Source of the DNA: Nymphaea colorata
Lineage: Eukaryota; Streptophyta; Magnoliopsida; Nymphaeales; Nymphaeaceae
NCBI RefSeq assembly: GCF_008831285.2
Contig: NC_045147.1
Coordinates: forward strand, 11,101,427 to 11,165,426
Length of the DNA stretch: 64,000 bases
Direction: 5' to 3'
Each line of letters begins with the position of its first letter. Position 1 is the stretch's first letter. The notes under the pieces are model-generated. The model had not been told where the DNA came from. It saw nothing but the letters and a program-made list of their open reading frames with translations, and ran no database searches. Below are positions 35,616-47,180 of the stretch, one piece after another. The translations under genes and the position numbers were made by a program.

Positions 35616-36847
35616 CTGAGACAAAGCAGGGACAGATGTTAATAGCTGATAAAGGAAAAACACTGCTGTTATTGTTTGTTCTAAGCCTAAAATGCCTTCA
35701 AGATGGTGCAATTGTTCTCCCTAAATGAAGAATAGCTTCCAGATTGTTCTCATTTTGCTTCATGCCATGAGAATTCAACATCATGAGAAAGGAACTCAGA
35801 AAATATTTTGGCTTGGTTTGGCAGCTGTAAGTGGAAGGGGAAATGAGGATTTGAAGATGGTTCACCAAATTGGACCATTCCATGAATCTGGCCCAATCCT
35901 TGGAGAGGTTCATGGGACACTCACATAGTGTCTTTGCTGCCGAACGGCCCCTATAGAAACCAGATTCATGGACTATTAGTTCTAATGTTCCATGAACCTA
36001 GCCTAATCTTTGTGCAAATTAACGAAACACTCTCACTGTGTCCCTGTTGTCAAATGGCCCATACAAAAACTCATATTTCATGCTAGGTAACTTTAAAGAA
36101 GATGAAAAGGCCAGACTTGTCCAACTGAAACAAAGTTTTTCCATCAAGAAAGTAGTCAAGCAGAGCCAAATAAATTGGCAATTGAACTTCCCTACATACA
36201 TCCCAGAAGGAGCTCGTTTACTGAAGCATTAAACTAGTGGCTCCTTCATATCCAAAATAAATCGGCTACTCTGTTGCCACATATCGTGTCTTTATTTCCG
36301 AAAATGACTACTGAAACTTTTGAACAAATTCACAACTACCACTTTCACTTGCATAAATTGATGCAATACCTTCACTGCAGCTCTGACAAATCAGTTATCA
36401 AATTTCATAGTCACGTCCACAAATTCTCAAAATTTTAGTGGGATTATAATGATAAAATATGGAACAGCTACTGAATATGGTGAAAATCTCCATTGGTTAT
36501 TTTTTTCATTACCGATACTTCCTACCAAAAAATCATGCGCACATTGTAAACAATTTATTTTTGAACCAAAGTATTTCACTATTGACGAACAGAAATACAA
36601 ATCTCTTCAATTCTTAAAAGAACAAGGGGAAGCTGTAATCATAATTAGAGCCAGATGAATGCTTCTAAAATGAAAAAGGAACACTGACGATTCAATCACA
36701 AATTTAATTGGAAAATTATCCCTCGTTCTGCTTTAATTTCATCACTGTTTCCACATTCATGATCCTATAACATTATCTGATTGATATATACCAACAAGAG
36801 GAGGGCATCTAAACTTGCATTTCAATATCAAATCCTTGCAATGACTC

Positions 36848-37110
36848 CAATTGTTGAACCAAGGAAAATTGAATGGTCTCTGTTTTTTTTTAAGTTGATC
36901 ATCCATCTAACCAGGACTGTCCAATTCATCATGGGGATGGTTAAAATAAAAACATGGAGAAAAAGGTGATGGAAATGTCCATCACCTTTTTCTCCATGTT
37001 TTTCTTTTAATCATCCATCTGCAATAGATGGATGACTTTGGTTAGATGGCTGGGTGACTGGATAGCTAGAATCACCATTCACTCACTCGTTGGACCAACA
37101 ATTGGTTCTT
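36848..37110. mobile_element. Foldback insertion with perfect 26-bp hairpin
   Basis: At the centre, arms 36948-36973 and 36978-37003 are perfectly complementary over 26 bp with a 4-base loop (AATG). Pairing continues to about 39 bp per arm (36935-36973 with 36978-37016) with two mismatches. Outer sequences CCAATTGTTG (36848) and CAACAATTGG (about 37100) are also inverted. Segments A, C and D lack this insert at the collinear position, which supports a foldback MITE in B. Confidence 0.6.
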
Positions 37111-37750
37111 TTGCTTAATTTGTGTCTCGATCGATAAATTTGAGCAAAAAATAAGTATTGTCTCCAATAATTATAGAAAAAGTTGGCATGTTTACTCCCC
37201 TTTCTCAAGTAATTAATGCACTCATTATTCTTCTGTGTCTTGGTTGTTTATAGCTCCAACTAATTTCCCTTTAATCACTTTTCGATAAAACAAAGTAATA
37301 AAACTCTTTATCCTAACTTTATAAGGTTATTAGTATGCGTTCATAATTATATATCCATCTTTTGCCATCTACTAACACGGCACTGCATGTCACGACGTAA
37401 ATGCAACAGTCACCATAACAAGTCAAATTCAACGCTACAATTCTATTACCGGCGGCCCATACTTAGGGGCGGAGCTAGAAATTTTTTATTGTTGGGGCCG
37501 AACTATAGTTAACCCTTACAGAAATGTACGTCCAGCATTAGCAAGTTATAATTCAATCAATTTGGAGTAAACATTGTGAGAACTATTTCCATTTATGGTA
37601 CAAGCCTTCAAGAAAATTTTGATGTAATGATGGAGGCGGTACACAATCCCTCTTGAGAAACCAGCCAACTCGATGTAGAAACTAGGATCCGGAATTTTCA
37701 ATTGAATCCGTAAACATGATCTGGGCCAAGTCGGTTTGTAGATAAATTTT

Positions 37751-38183
37751 GTAGATGGTGTTTGATGAGGCTGGAATTGTTGAATTCTGAAATTAAAATT
37801 CTCATTTTTGATTAAATGAAAATTGTATTATCAAACAAAGAGTTTTGATCTTGAAATTATAGGCTCGTCGTTCAAACAAAATTCCAAAATTGTGATTCTA
37901 TCTTACGGGGTGGAATTATGGAATTATGGTTTTAGAATTTTAGTCTTCTTTTTTTTTCTCTTTAGGGTTCATGTCATGATGGTTTTAATTTATTAATTTT
38001 AAAATTTTAATTCATGTTTTATCAAACACTTTCTTTTTAATTTTGAAATCAAAATTCCAAACTATCCAACACAAAGGAAAAGTAAAAGTGGAATTTTCAT
38101 TTCAATTCCAATTTAAGGTGGAATTTTATTTTTAAAATGTTAATTTTAAAATCAAAATTCAAGGCCTGTCAAACGGCCCCTTA
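37751..38183. mobile_element. Tourist-like MITE (TTA-type target site, diverged)
   Basis: The body is 37754-38180 (427 bp). The left end GATGGTGTTTGATGAGGC pairs imperfectly with the right end (reverse complement GGGGCCGTTTGACAGGCC). Flanks are GTA and TTA. The interior is AT-rich with internal A/T complementarity (AATTTTAAAATT). Non-coding. Confidence 0.55.
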
Positions 38184-38609
38184 ATTTTTATATTAAAAGG
38201 TTAAAAGTGTTGTATTGCTTGGCGTTGCCAAAATGTGGTGATGCCAAGGCATTGACTTGTATCCACCATAAATAATTAATTAAAACTTTAAGAAAATATC
38301 CATCATTCTTTTATTAATACATGTTGGTCGACATGAGCCTTATGGATGGATAAATACCAATTTAGGTGCTATATATGTTTTTTTCTTTTAATATATATAA
38401 AAAAATCCCCTTTGATATAAAACCTTGAAGATTATATTTTTATGTATTCAAGGTTTTGACTTGTTTTAGAGTCTCCGTGGACCTACAATATATTATTCAA
38501 TTTAGTATCACAATTGTCTACAACTCAAAAGAGTAGTGCACCATAGTGTGACAGTGATTGCAGGATTCAAATCCACATCTTGAGTTTAAACAGCTTTACT
38601 GTCACCAGC

Positions 38610-38807
38610 ACTGCCACGGGGGAGCGCTTGCAGGATCCCTGGCCCTCTTTAAATAAAAATTAAAATTACATGTAAATTTTAGAAAATTTCAATTGACCAA
38701 TATAGAAATTTTAAAAAATGATATTTCAGCTCTTGTTAAAATTTAGAAACTTTAATTCGGTTTTTTTCATGAAAAATTTCTGACTCCACCCCACCCCTAA
38801 CTGCCAC
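38610..38807. mobile_element. hAT-like MITE with perfect 8-bp target-site duplication
   Basis: The body is 38618-38799 (182 bp). The flanks are identical: ACTGCCAC at 38610-38617 and 38800-38807. The right end (reverse complement TAGGGGTGGGGTGGAGTCAG) and the internal GATATTTC(A/G)G..TTTAGAAACTTTAATTC-type sequence match the elements at 2662-2852 and 41356-41547. The left terminal repeat is weak (GGGGGAGCG). Confidence 0.7.
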
Positions 38808-39123
38808 CATTGTAGCTGCACTACACCTATTGAAGCCCATATAAACCAGTATGAGTTAAAGCTGCCGTCAGACCTCTTATGGCGTCCAGTTGGTGATTGC
38901 ATTGAAAATTCTCATCTAGAAATTCTAGCAACTTCTTCCTCTCACATTTTTTGTTCTCAACTAGCTATATTACTTACATTACAAATATATCTTGTATTAT
39001 GAGATGCAGAATCTCTGTCCGAAGCATTTTATGCTTTACTCGCAGTAATCTAAAATTTGTTGGAGAAACATGATAGACAAGATAAAATAACGTTTGCTCC
39101 TATGGAATTAGCATTTTGGAATT

Positions 39124-39405
39124 AAGGGTGGGCGTCGGGCCGGGCCACTGCTGGGCCGGCCCGGCCTGGCTGGATTGGGCCTGGGCTGGGAAAAACTTGG
39201 CCCGGGCAGGGCTCGGACGCAAGAGGCCAGTTCGGCCCGGCTCGTTTAGTCCGTTAAGAATAAAAAAAATATATTTTTAATTTTTTTTGTTTTAATAATA
39301 TATATTTATTAATAATAAATATATTTTATATTAAAAAAATTATTTTATAATTAAAAAATTAATTTTAGTTTTAAATGGGCCGAGCCGCCCGGATGCCCAC
39401 CGTTA
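39124..39405. mobile_element. MITE with GC-rich ends and AT-rich core
   Basis: The left end TAAGGGTGGGCGTCGGGC and the right end (reverse complement TAACGGTGGGCATCCGGGC) form a TIR of about 18 bp with few mismatches. GGGCC/GGCCC-rich sub-termini surround a strongly AT-rich core (39256-39370). The terminus type is common in plant hAT-like repeats. No clean target-site duplication was found. Confidence 0.6.
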
Positions 39406-39984
39406 ACTTTGATCCTAATTGGGAAAACGAGAATGGATTTCAAAAATTATACAAAGGGTCTTTTGTTTTGTTTGCATAAAAAGGAATTTCCGGAATTAAT
39501 GGGCGTCGATAAATAAAAAATAGAATTATTTGGAAACCAAACCGCAGTTTCGAATTTTCTTTTTTAAAAAAACCATGGGTTATTCTTGTAATTTTTCTAA
39601 AGGATTAACATTAATATTCCCAAAATTTCTAAAAAATAGGGAGATGTCGAAGTAATTTGTTAAAAAGTATTTCGTGCCATTTCAAAAGTCTGATAAAATT
39701 CATCGGGTGGACTTGACAAATTTCCTCGTAATTTTTTCGGTTTTTGTTTTTGTTTTTCTTTTAATGCTGCAAATAAAATCCGCTGGCCGCCGCCACCATT
39801 TTTTTATGACCATCTTCAATAAACAGTCCATCCTCATTTTAGCGAAGCTGAGATGAATTTGAACTTTTGAATTCACTTTTCTGTTCTACGGGAAATTTGT
39901 GGGCCAGCAAGCATGACCTTAAAAAGAATCGGTCGTCACGAGGAGAAAGGTCAAAAGAGAGGGAGGAGAGCAGGGAACGAGGAG

Positions 39985-40045
39985 TACCCGCAGTGAGTCT
40001 CGACGGCCATCATCATCTCTGCCGCAGAAGGATCTATGCTCGCAA
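39985..40045 (-). pseudogene. SMO1 exon 2 3'-end scrap, belonging to copy B
   Basis: TACCCGCAGTGAGTCTCGAC (39985 onward) matches the exon 2/intron 2 junction of the intact gene (49741 onward) with one difference. On the minus strand it encodes AVETHCG followed by the same GG|GTA donor. The match fades after about 60 bp, where the expected upstream coding sequence is replaced by unrelated GC-rich DNA. The distance to copy B exon 3 (about 4.4 kb) is similar to intron 2 of the intact gene (3.55 kb). Confidence 0.65.
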
Positions 40046-40150
40046 GATCAGGAGCGGCGGAAGCAGCGGCGGCGGGAAACCCCGGGGGCTACGAGTTCCG
40101 CCCAGCGGCCGTAAAGTGCAGTGGTGCTGATGAGGCCGGGAAGAAGGTTG
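40028..40150 (+). other. GC-rich island with short plus-strand open frame
   Basis: A GC-rich patch in otherwise AT-rich DNA. A plus frame from the ATG at about 40035 reads MLARSGAAEAAAAGNPGGYE and onward through FRPAAVKCSGADEAGKKVGK with GC-rich third positions. The codon bias looks exon-like, but I do not recognise the protein. It abuts the SMO1 exon 2 scrap and could be a captured gene fragment. Confidence 0.3.
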
Positions 40151-41355
40151 GCAAATCCATGATTCAGACTTGACTTGACAAATGATCAGATCAACAAGTA
40201 GTCTTATCGACTTAATTGAGTTTTAAATAACCTGTCAACCTGAATCATCTTGTCTCTCCCAAGCAAAATTGGTCGTTGTCTCATTGACGTAAGGGTGAAT
40301 TGTTGGTGGAGACCGACCTTAATGGTCGTGTATCAATAAAAAAGAGCGATTAGCACCGATAGACAATAAAATTGAAGGATTAAAACCGAGAAAACATTAT
40401 ATACACATATATAACTCCCTTCCTTGTGATGAGAGATAAAGACAATGCACATTTTGCTGGTCGAAGTTGATTATATACGCCGTTTCTGTTGTACGTAATT
40501 TCATGCGTTGTTTTAATGATAACAAAAAATGTTCATAATTAATATAAAAAGAAGCCTTTTATAAGAACAAAAAAAACTGTAAAAATAAGACTTGGTGATT
40601 CGATAACAGTAAAATTTGTTAGCCTGACCATTATTTAAAGAGAAGAGAAAGACACTTCTTTTTGTTAGTCTGACCATTATTCTAAGAAAAGATAAAGACG
40701 CTTCATCAATATACTACTTTAAACAGTAAAAAAATGTTTTAGTTTTTTTGCCCTGCTCATAGTGTTATCTCATCATCTCATAAATATTTTATTATTTCAT
40801 AAACCATTATTTCATGCTTATATTTATTGTTATCTCATACATCGATCTATTATCTTATTATTTTATATTTTTTATTATCTCATACTTATGTTTAGTGTTA
40901 TTTCATTATCTTATAAATATTTTGTTATCTTATAAATATTATGTTATATTTATGCATGTAATGTTTAGGCATGAAAGCAAATGTACATATTGATAGTAGG
41001 GTCCACATCAGGCATGCAGTCATTGCATATATCAAACAACGTACAAAACTCTCTCTGTCTGTTGGTTGGGGCCTCTTGCCGTTGCCAATGTACTTGTCAT
41101 TATGCAATATGATAAGCGCAACTCTTCCTTCCACTCCTGCAAGTGCACTTGCTCATTCAATGGGTACCTCGATGGTCCCCAACTTGAGCTTTATTGGTTT
41201 CCTCCTGCCATGAGAAATTTGTTTGCCTTTTTGCATTTAACTTTATAATCTCCCTTCTAGAGAGCAAGATTACCGAGTAAAAGGAGAATAATCGCACCAA
41301 CTTTAGCTGGACCACAACATTTGTCACATGGCCTCACATGAACTTCAAAGGTACT
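40151..41355. other. AT-rich intergenic DNA
   Basis: Nothing recognised. A TTAT(C/T)TCAT-rich stretch at about 40750-40930 is low-complexity. Confidence 0.45.
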
Positions 41356-41547
41356 AGGGGTGGAGCCAAGTTAAAGGCCAGCATGGGCCCTGACTACATC
41401 TCAATTTTTTTTTTCAAAAATTAGATGTACATTTTAAAAAATTTCACTTATTTTATATAAAATTGTTGAGAAATGATATTTCGGTCTTACTCAAAATTTA
41501 AAAACTTTAATTCAGTCATTTTTATTAAAAATTTCTGACTCAGTCCT
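41356..41547. mobile_element. hAT-like MITE, same family as 2662-2852
   Basis: The left end AGGGGTGGAGCCAAG and the right end (reverse complement AGGACTGAGTCAGAAATTTTT) match the family seen at 2662-2852 in the opposite orientation and at 38618-38799. The target-site duplication is no longer recognisable. Confidence 0.6.
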
Positions 41548-42454
41548 AATACGTTGCTAGCATTTAATATATTTAAACAAAAAATTGGAGAGCAGTTTCC
41601 AAACGGAATAGAGTTCAACGTAGACTTAGAGTAACTTCAACTAAATAGACGAGGAAATAAATCTTTGCTCTTGCAAGTAGAAAGCTAGAGGTGGTTATAA
41701 AAAAAAGGGATTATAAATTAAAAACAAAATATAACTTTGGTGATTTGATCCCATCTAAACCTGCTGGAATGGCAACGAATAAAAAGGGAAAAATCAAAAG
41801 CTGCAGCCGAACCCCGTCCAAAAATAAGTGAGGCGAAACTGAAAGAGAAGATGTTTACATTGACGCGCGTGCCATTTCACTGACATTTTTTGATCAACGA
41901 CTCTTACAGACGTCAGTAAAACTTTTTTTATGACGTTGAGGCCATTGTTTAGAAACGGGTTGAAAAACCATTGCCGTTGACATTTTTCGTCTCTTAAATA
42001 ATCAATAGAATAATAACATCAGCTGCGCTTATTTGATTGTTTCATTAAGATTGAGGCCATTGTTTAAAAAATGACAAAATGTGATACATTTTTTCAATTA
42101 TAAGCAAAAGGCAGGCCTGAAAATAAAAATTCCCTTGAAAATAGTTATATAAAAAAATATAAACACTAATAGATACTCTACGACCAGTGTAGATTCACAT
42201 TTCCTTGGAGGAGATGCTTCAAAAAAATTCATTTCCTACTTAGTTTTCTTTCCTGAAAGGAGAAAAGAAAGCAAATGGTTATGGCAGCGACAAACAGCCT
42301 CAAAGGACAGTCAGGCTAAAAGCTTGTTAACAATATTATATCTCAGCCTTAAATGACATAATATATCCTTTAAAAGAGAATGAGGAGCTCAGCCTTTCAA
42401 CTGGGACGAGTGACGACCTTTCTATGAGATATAAATGTGAAGGCTTCATCTTTC
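41548..42454. other. Intergenic DNA, nothing recognised
   Basis: AT-rich with no gene. A short CACTGACATTTTTTGATCAACGAC..GACGTCAGTAAAAC stretch near 41880-41920 is mildly reminiscent of the motif in the 28-29 kb minisatellite. Confidence 0.35.
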
Positions 42455-42783
42455 TTAAGGGAGCGTTTGATATAACTAGAATCACGAAATTTTAGAATCA
42501 AAATGCTCCTTTTTTTTTAAATTGAAATTATTAATTACACATGCAGCATTTTGTTTCTGGAATTAGGAAACTTAAACCTAATTTTGGTCACATTTCAGTT
42601 TGAGGAGGAATATAATTATGATTCTGGTGATTTTCATTTTTTAATCAATATTCCAAACCATCAAACGCCCCTTTAGGTATTTGTGGTCACATTTCAGTTT
42701 GAGGAGGAATATAATTATGATTCTGGTGATTTTCATTTTTTAATCAATATTCCAAACCATCAAACGCCCCTTTAGGTATTTCT
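42455..42783. mobile_element. Tourist-like MITE with 99-bp tandem duplication of its right end
   Basis: The body is 42458-42672. The left end AGGGAGCGTTTGAT and the right end (reverse complement AGGGGCGTTTGAT) are inverted, with TTA flanks at 42455-42457 and 42673-42675. A 99-bp segment spanning the right half, the terminus and the TTA is repeated head-to-tail (42586-42684 and 42685-42783), so two right ends exist. The copies look essentially identical, so the duplication is young. Confidence 0.75.
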
Positions 42784-42898
42784 TTTTTGCTGTACATATA
42801 TACAAACCATTTTTTCTGGTCAATAAATTGGCGTGGGAGGTGTTTTGTGAAATGAACCTTATCTCTCAATAGATATAAATTTGTACTCATGTGTGTGC

Positions 42899-42902
<4 letters not shown>

Positions 42903-42937
<35 letters not shown>
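42903..42937. repeat. (TA)n microsatellite
   Basis: Uninterrupted TA dinucleotides, about 17 repeats. Confidence 0.95.
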
Positions 42938-42938
<1 letters not shown>

Positions 42939-43439
42939 CTGGTTCACAGATAATTCCGATTTTGATAGGATTCACCAATTCCTTGAATCATTAGGTTTTT
43001 TTATTCAATTGATAAACCCATTTTATTTATGGATGAAGGATGTTGAGAGGGTTCCACATTTTATTTTATTTATTTAGGATGTATTTTATATCAATCAGTT
43101 AAAGTTGCATATCATTTCATATTAGGTTTTGTATTGCATATTTCATTATATTTGAGGCATATTAGTTTATTTCTTGTCTGAATTTTAGTTGAATTGCTCT
43201 CGACCCATGTTACGTCAATTCCATTCATCTCACTCTCTCTTCCCCTCCCTGTATTTTGGTCCAACATCCTATTGGGTTTTGAAATGTTGAAAAATTTATC
43301 ATCTCTCTCTCTCTCAATGTATCATTCATTCTGGATATTTGAACAACACAAATTTTTATACCAATTAATTTGTGTTAGCTAGGAATGTAAGCATTTATTT
43401 CAAATCTGGAGGTCGATTGTACTCTGGCAACTTTGTAAG

Positions 43440-44545
43440 GCAATGTTTGTGTTTTTTGAGGTCGTATTGGAAAAGTTATCAGGTAAGTCATCCTTTATCT
43501 CATTCTACAGAAGTGTACATAAACGTATGGCTCATTCATTTTTTTCAAAGGACTTGGATAGTTTTTCTATTTCTTGGAATCTTGTTCCTTCTTCCACTAT
43601 GACGGCGTTCTTCAGGTTCCTTTGGGGTGGACATTGTCCTTCAAATTGTCTTGTCCGTTGAGATGTGGTTACTTGCCCTCGAGGATTCGGGGGTGCTGGG
43701 GTTCCGACCTTAATTGTAAGAGTCTAGGTTAGTGGTCCTCTTGGTTGTGGCATTTTGAGACTTAAAATTCCATTTTCTTGCCCTCATCTGCTCTAAGTAT
43801 GACAACCCTGCCCCCTATGCCTGGCCTGACCTAACATCTCACCATCACCTTCCTATCTTTGGACCTATATTACTGGTGCCCTGCCGTTCTTCCTTTACTT
43901 CGCCTGCCTTCCACCTTTAGGTACTCCTCAGTGGGCTCTCACCCCCTCTATCACCACTTTGCCTCATTTTGTCATTCTGTCGCCTGGCTTCCTTGTTGAG
44001 CTCTTTGATTTGTAGGGTCCTTTCTTTGTGTTACTGTTTTTGTCTTGCTTCTTGCAGGTTACATTAATACCTTTGACCACCTCCAGTGTCTTGGCCTTCA
44101 TCTAGCTAACCAAGTATCATCTATTGTACAACTGCAGCGTCATGCATTCACCTTTTCTATTATTGCCCTTTTTTTCCAGCATATACTTGCAGCTGCTTGG
44201 CCTTCATTGCTCGATCTCCTTCCTAACCCTCCTCCGTCTGCTTGCCTACACCTTTTTCTTACACCTTTGAACTTCTCCTCCTGGCTTTGGCAATATACAT
44301 GGCAGTAATGGCTTATTATCTGTTGGTGGCAGATATGGGAGGAGTGCAACAATCTCCTCCTGGCTTTGGCAATATACATGGCAGTCATGGCTTATTATCT
44401 GTTGGTGGCAGATATGGGAGGAGCGCAACAATCGTGTGTTCATAGATACAGCCACTTCGGTGGACTCAGTTAGCTACGTGGAGAAGGCTGATATGCATCT
44501 GGCACTTCGCCTTGGCCAGCACTTGTGTTCGGCCTTAGATTAGCA
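43440..44545 (+). mobile_element. L1-type LINE remnant: reverse-transcriptase C-terminus and zf-RVT region
   Basis: Broken plus-strand frames give, in order, LEKLSGKSSFISF, FFRFLWGGHCPSN, a RWDVVTCPRGFGG-like segment (a stop replaces the Trp), INTFDHLQCLGLHLAN, and finally WWQIWEERNNRVF near 44395-44430 and on to a stop at about 44540. This is the characteristic order at the C-terminal end of plant LINE ORF2 (FLWGG, then the zf-RVT LP.R..LH..N region, then WxxWKERNxRxF). Stops and frameshifts interrupt it, and the endonuclease and catalytic RT regions (YADD) are missing, so it is a dead, 5'-truncated copy. A T-rich stretch follows the end. Confidence 0.75.
44274..44431 (+). repeat. 79-bp tandem duplication in the LINE tail
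   Basis: Copies at 44274-44352 and 44353-44431 begin TCTCCTCCTGGCTTTGG and differ at only about two positions, one of them AGTAATGG versus AGTCATGG. It doubles the WWQIWEE-coding segment out of frame. Confidence 0.92.
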
Positions 44546-44819
44546 TTTCACTTGTTCTCTTGTTCTCACTCTTTTTTTTTTCACCTTTTGTTTGCTTCTT
44601 TGTATGATTTATTTTTCTTTATCTTTTTGCAGACTTTTCGTGTTCTTCAGTGACTACTCGTCACTCAATTTTGTTATTGAATTCCCATTTTGTCGGCTAT
44701 CTCTTTCCCCCCACACACACCTCCCCCACCCCCCAAACTCAACTTAGCTCTCATAGCAGTACCCTAATTCCAGAACAATACTCCTTAATACTCTAACTGA
44801 GGACATGCTTAATATCATG

Positions 44820-45564
44820 GTTGCAAGTCATTTGAAATTCAAGTAGGGAAGTCGTCTAGAAATTTAATAGGCAGGGAACCTCTTATTGATTTCCTCGGAT
44901 TAAACATCCTTCTTCAAATTCATTTTAATGTTTTTCTTTCACATAAACATTAGGTCATTTTGGCAGGGAAAGATCATGGTAAAGAGGTTTTCAATTGGAA
45001 ATTTCTTCTCCTTGACATTTCGCAACAAAAGGGCCTTTTCACGGGTCTTATAAGAAGCTCAAACCAAGATTAGAGATATCTAGATCGCTCACTTGAAACC
45101 ATAATCAAATGACTGCAACAAGCATATGCTAATGTCAACAACTGGCTAATTAGAGAAGAATGAGCCAGCACATTTACAACCTCAAAGAGCTCAAAACTTG
45201 GCTGAATACCTAGACTTCTTGAGGAGCACATTGTGATAGGAACAGTTCTAGCATTAAGTTCCCAAGTTGGTGAGTTACATATATAGTTCAACTAAATAAA
45301 CAGTATGTAAATGGAAATATTGCTCTTTATTGAATAAGGCAAGGGGCCTATGTTGAAGCAACCTTAGCATGTCTTTGCACTACTGCTCATCATTGAGATT
45401 TCAAGTCATGGGATGACTCCTGTAACATTTGTAGATTTCCTTCTATAGACAAGGTCCTTTTCATCTGCAAGACAGTTTGCAATGTAAGAGAAATAATCAG
45501 ATACAAAAGAAGGAAAAATAGAGGCACTAGAAGCAATTGTATGAACAGCTAATTCACGGCAGGA

Positions 45565-45608
<44 letters not shown>

Positions 45609-47180
45609 CACAAAAAAATAAAATGAAGCAAACATTTAAATAAACAAGTCATTTTAAATAAAAACATGGCATGTTAATGAACAATAACTCTAAAAACAGA
45701 ATGAAAACTAAGTTGGAAAAAATTAAATCACATATCATTCAGCAGTTTGGATTGGTTTCAATCTGAAAAACACTCAAGTATGTGTAAATACCCAATTTGG
45801 GTACGGGTACGTGAACCTTATTGAAATACCCATGCGACTTAAATGAATAATATTGAAAGACTCACATTTGCTAAGCATGTTTTTCGGTACTGATAACCCT
45901 GCAATAGATGAATATAAACAGAAACATAAGATTTGATTTGTCAAGCAGATTTAAGAACAGAAAGAGTAAGAAACCTGGAAATTCATTGAAGAAATCATGA
46001 TAACCAAGATAGAGTAGGTGAGTTTTGATGGCCGGTAGACTGATTAACCTTGTAAGTTCCATAGATGTAATCACAGTATGTAAAAGTAGAGGCAAAATTG
46101 CTTTGGCTCTTTCCAACATAGTGATGGAAATCATGGTATTCTGCACCTCCATAGAATGGAATAAATTTATTGGGGCTCCAAGGGAAGTCATGCCTGGGTA
46201 GAACACAGGACAGATGTTAACAGTTGATAAAGGCAAAGAAATATTGTAGAGCAAGTTACAAGGCAGAGATGCCTCTTGAGGCATATAAGCAACGAAATAT
46301 AAGATATTGCAACTTTTCTTGATAAACAATAGCTTTCAGATAGTTCTCGTTTTATATCATGCCATGATATTTCAACACAATGACAAAGGGGAATATTGAT
46401 ATTCAGAAAGACCGTCTACTCAAGCAAGAATCTGGGAAGCGGGATGATACCAAAGTGCTGCAGTATTGATATTCAGAAAGACCATCTCTTTGGTTGTTAG
46501 AAGGAACAAAGGAAACTACAATAAATAAAGCCAGTTGAACATTTCTAAAGTGAAAAAGGGGAAAGAGACAATTCAATTTCAAACTTCTCTAGAAAATTCT
46601 GTCGTTTTGCCTTATTTTTAGAACAGTTTGCACATTCATGATGCATAACATTATCTGAATGGTAGCAACAAAATGAGGGCACTCTAAACTTCCAGTTCAA
46701 CGCCAAATGAACTCTTCGCTTCTAATCCAAATGTAGGACACACTTTTTGATTTTCTTGCTTAATATGTCTGCCAATAAACTTGCGCCACGATTACCGAAG
46801 ACAACCACAGAGAAGTGTACATCCAACATTATCAGGAAATTATGAAACCAAAATCTTGAATTAAACTAGAGAAAGTTGGAAAGCGCCAACTAAAAATTTA
46901 TAACTCAAGCAATTTGAAAACGTAAAATTTGTGAGTCCCAAGGACACCCACACCACGAAGCCTTCGAGAAATGCTGGATGTTAATGATCTAGATGGGACG
47001 CCACCACCCTCTTCAGAAACAAGCCAAGTCTTTGCAGAAACGAGGATCAAAGATTGTTCAATCTTAAACATGCTCTCGATGGAGTGGTTCACAGAGTCAG
47101 GTTCAATTCCATTTAATCAAGCTGGCATTGGACAAGATGGTGCTCAGCTCATGCTTCATCAACATAACCAGTATATATAT
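44820..47180 (-). repeat. Duplicated SMO1 segment C (3' half of the intact gene)
   Basis: This block is collinear with A and B from the AGGGAAGTCGTCTAG motif (about 44845) through exons 5, 4 and 3 to the ACCCACACCACGAAGCCTTC end (about 46945-47170). It contains the only copy whose exons all keep frame and splice sites. Confidence 0.8.

Larger units (their letters stand above)
31400..37740 (-). repeat. Duplicated SMO1 segment B, interrupted by insertions
   Basis: The block is collinear with A, C and D through the AATCAAACCCATAAAG motif (about 31920), GGCAGGTCGTCT (about 32714), SMO1 exons 5 to 3 (35169-35615) and the GGCGGTACACAATCC..CCAGCCAACTC end (about 37630). Its first part (31.4-31.9 kb) also matches segment E (52.1-52.4 kb). 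It is lengthened by a Harbinger-like element and by a foldback insertion. Confidence 0.75.

Noticed and set aside
36935-37016. Hairpin as a miRNA precursor
   Set aside because: A perfect stem with a 4-base loop and location in a foldback insertion fit a transposon-type palindrome better than a plant pre-miRNA. Kept as a finding only.
45871-46329. 152-codon minus ORF across SMO1 exons 3 and 4
   Set aside because: It is another frame of the exon 3, intron 3 and exon 4 region. The SMO1 frame with GT-AG splicing explains the sequence.
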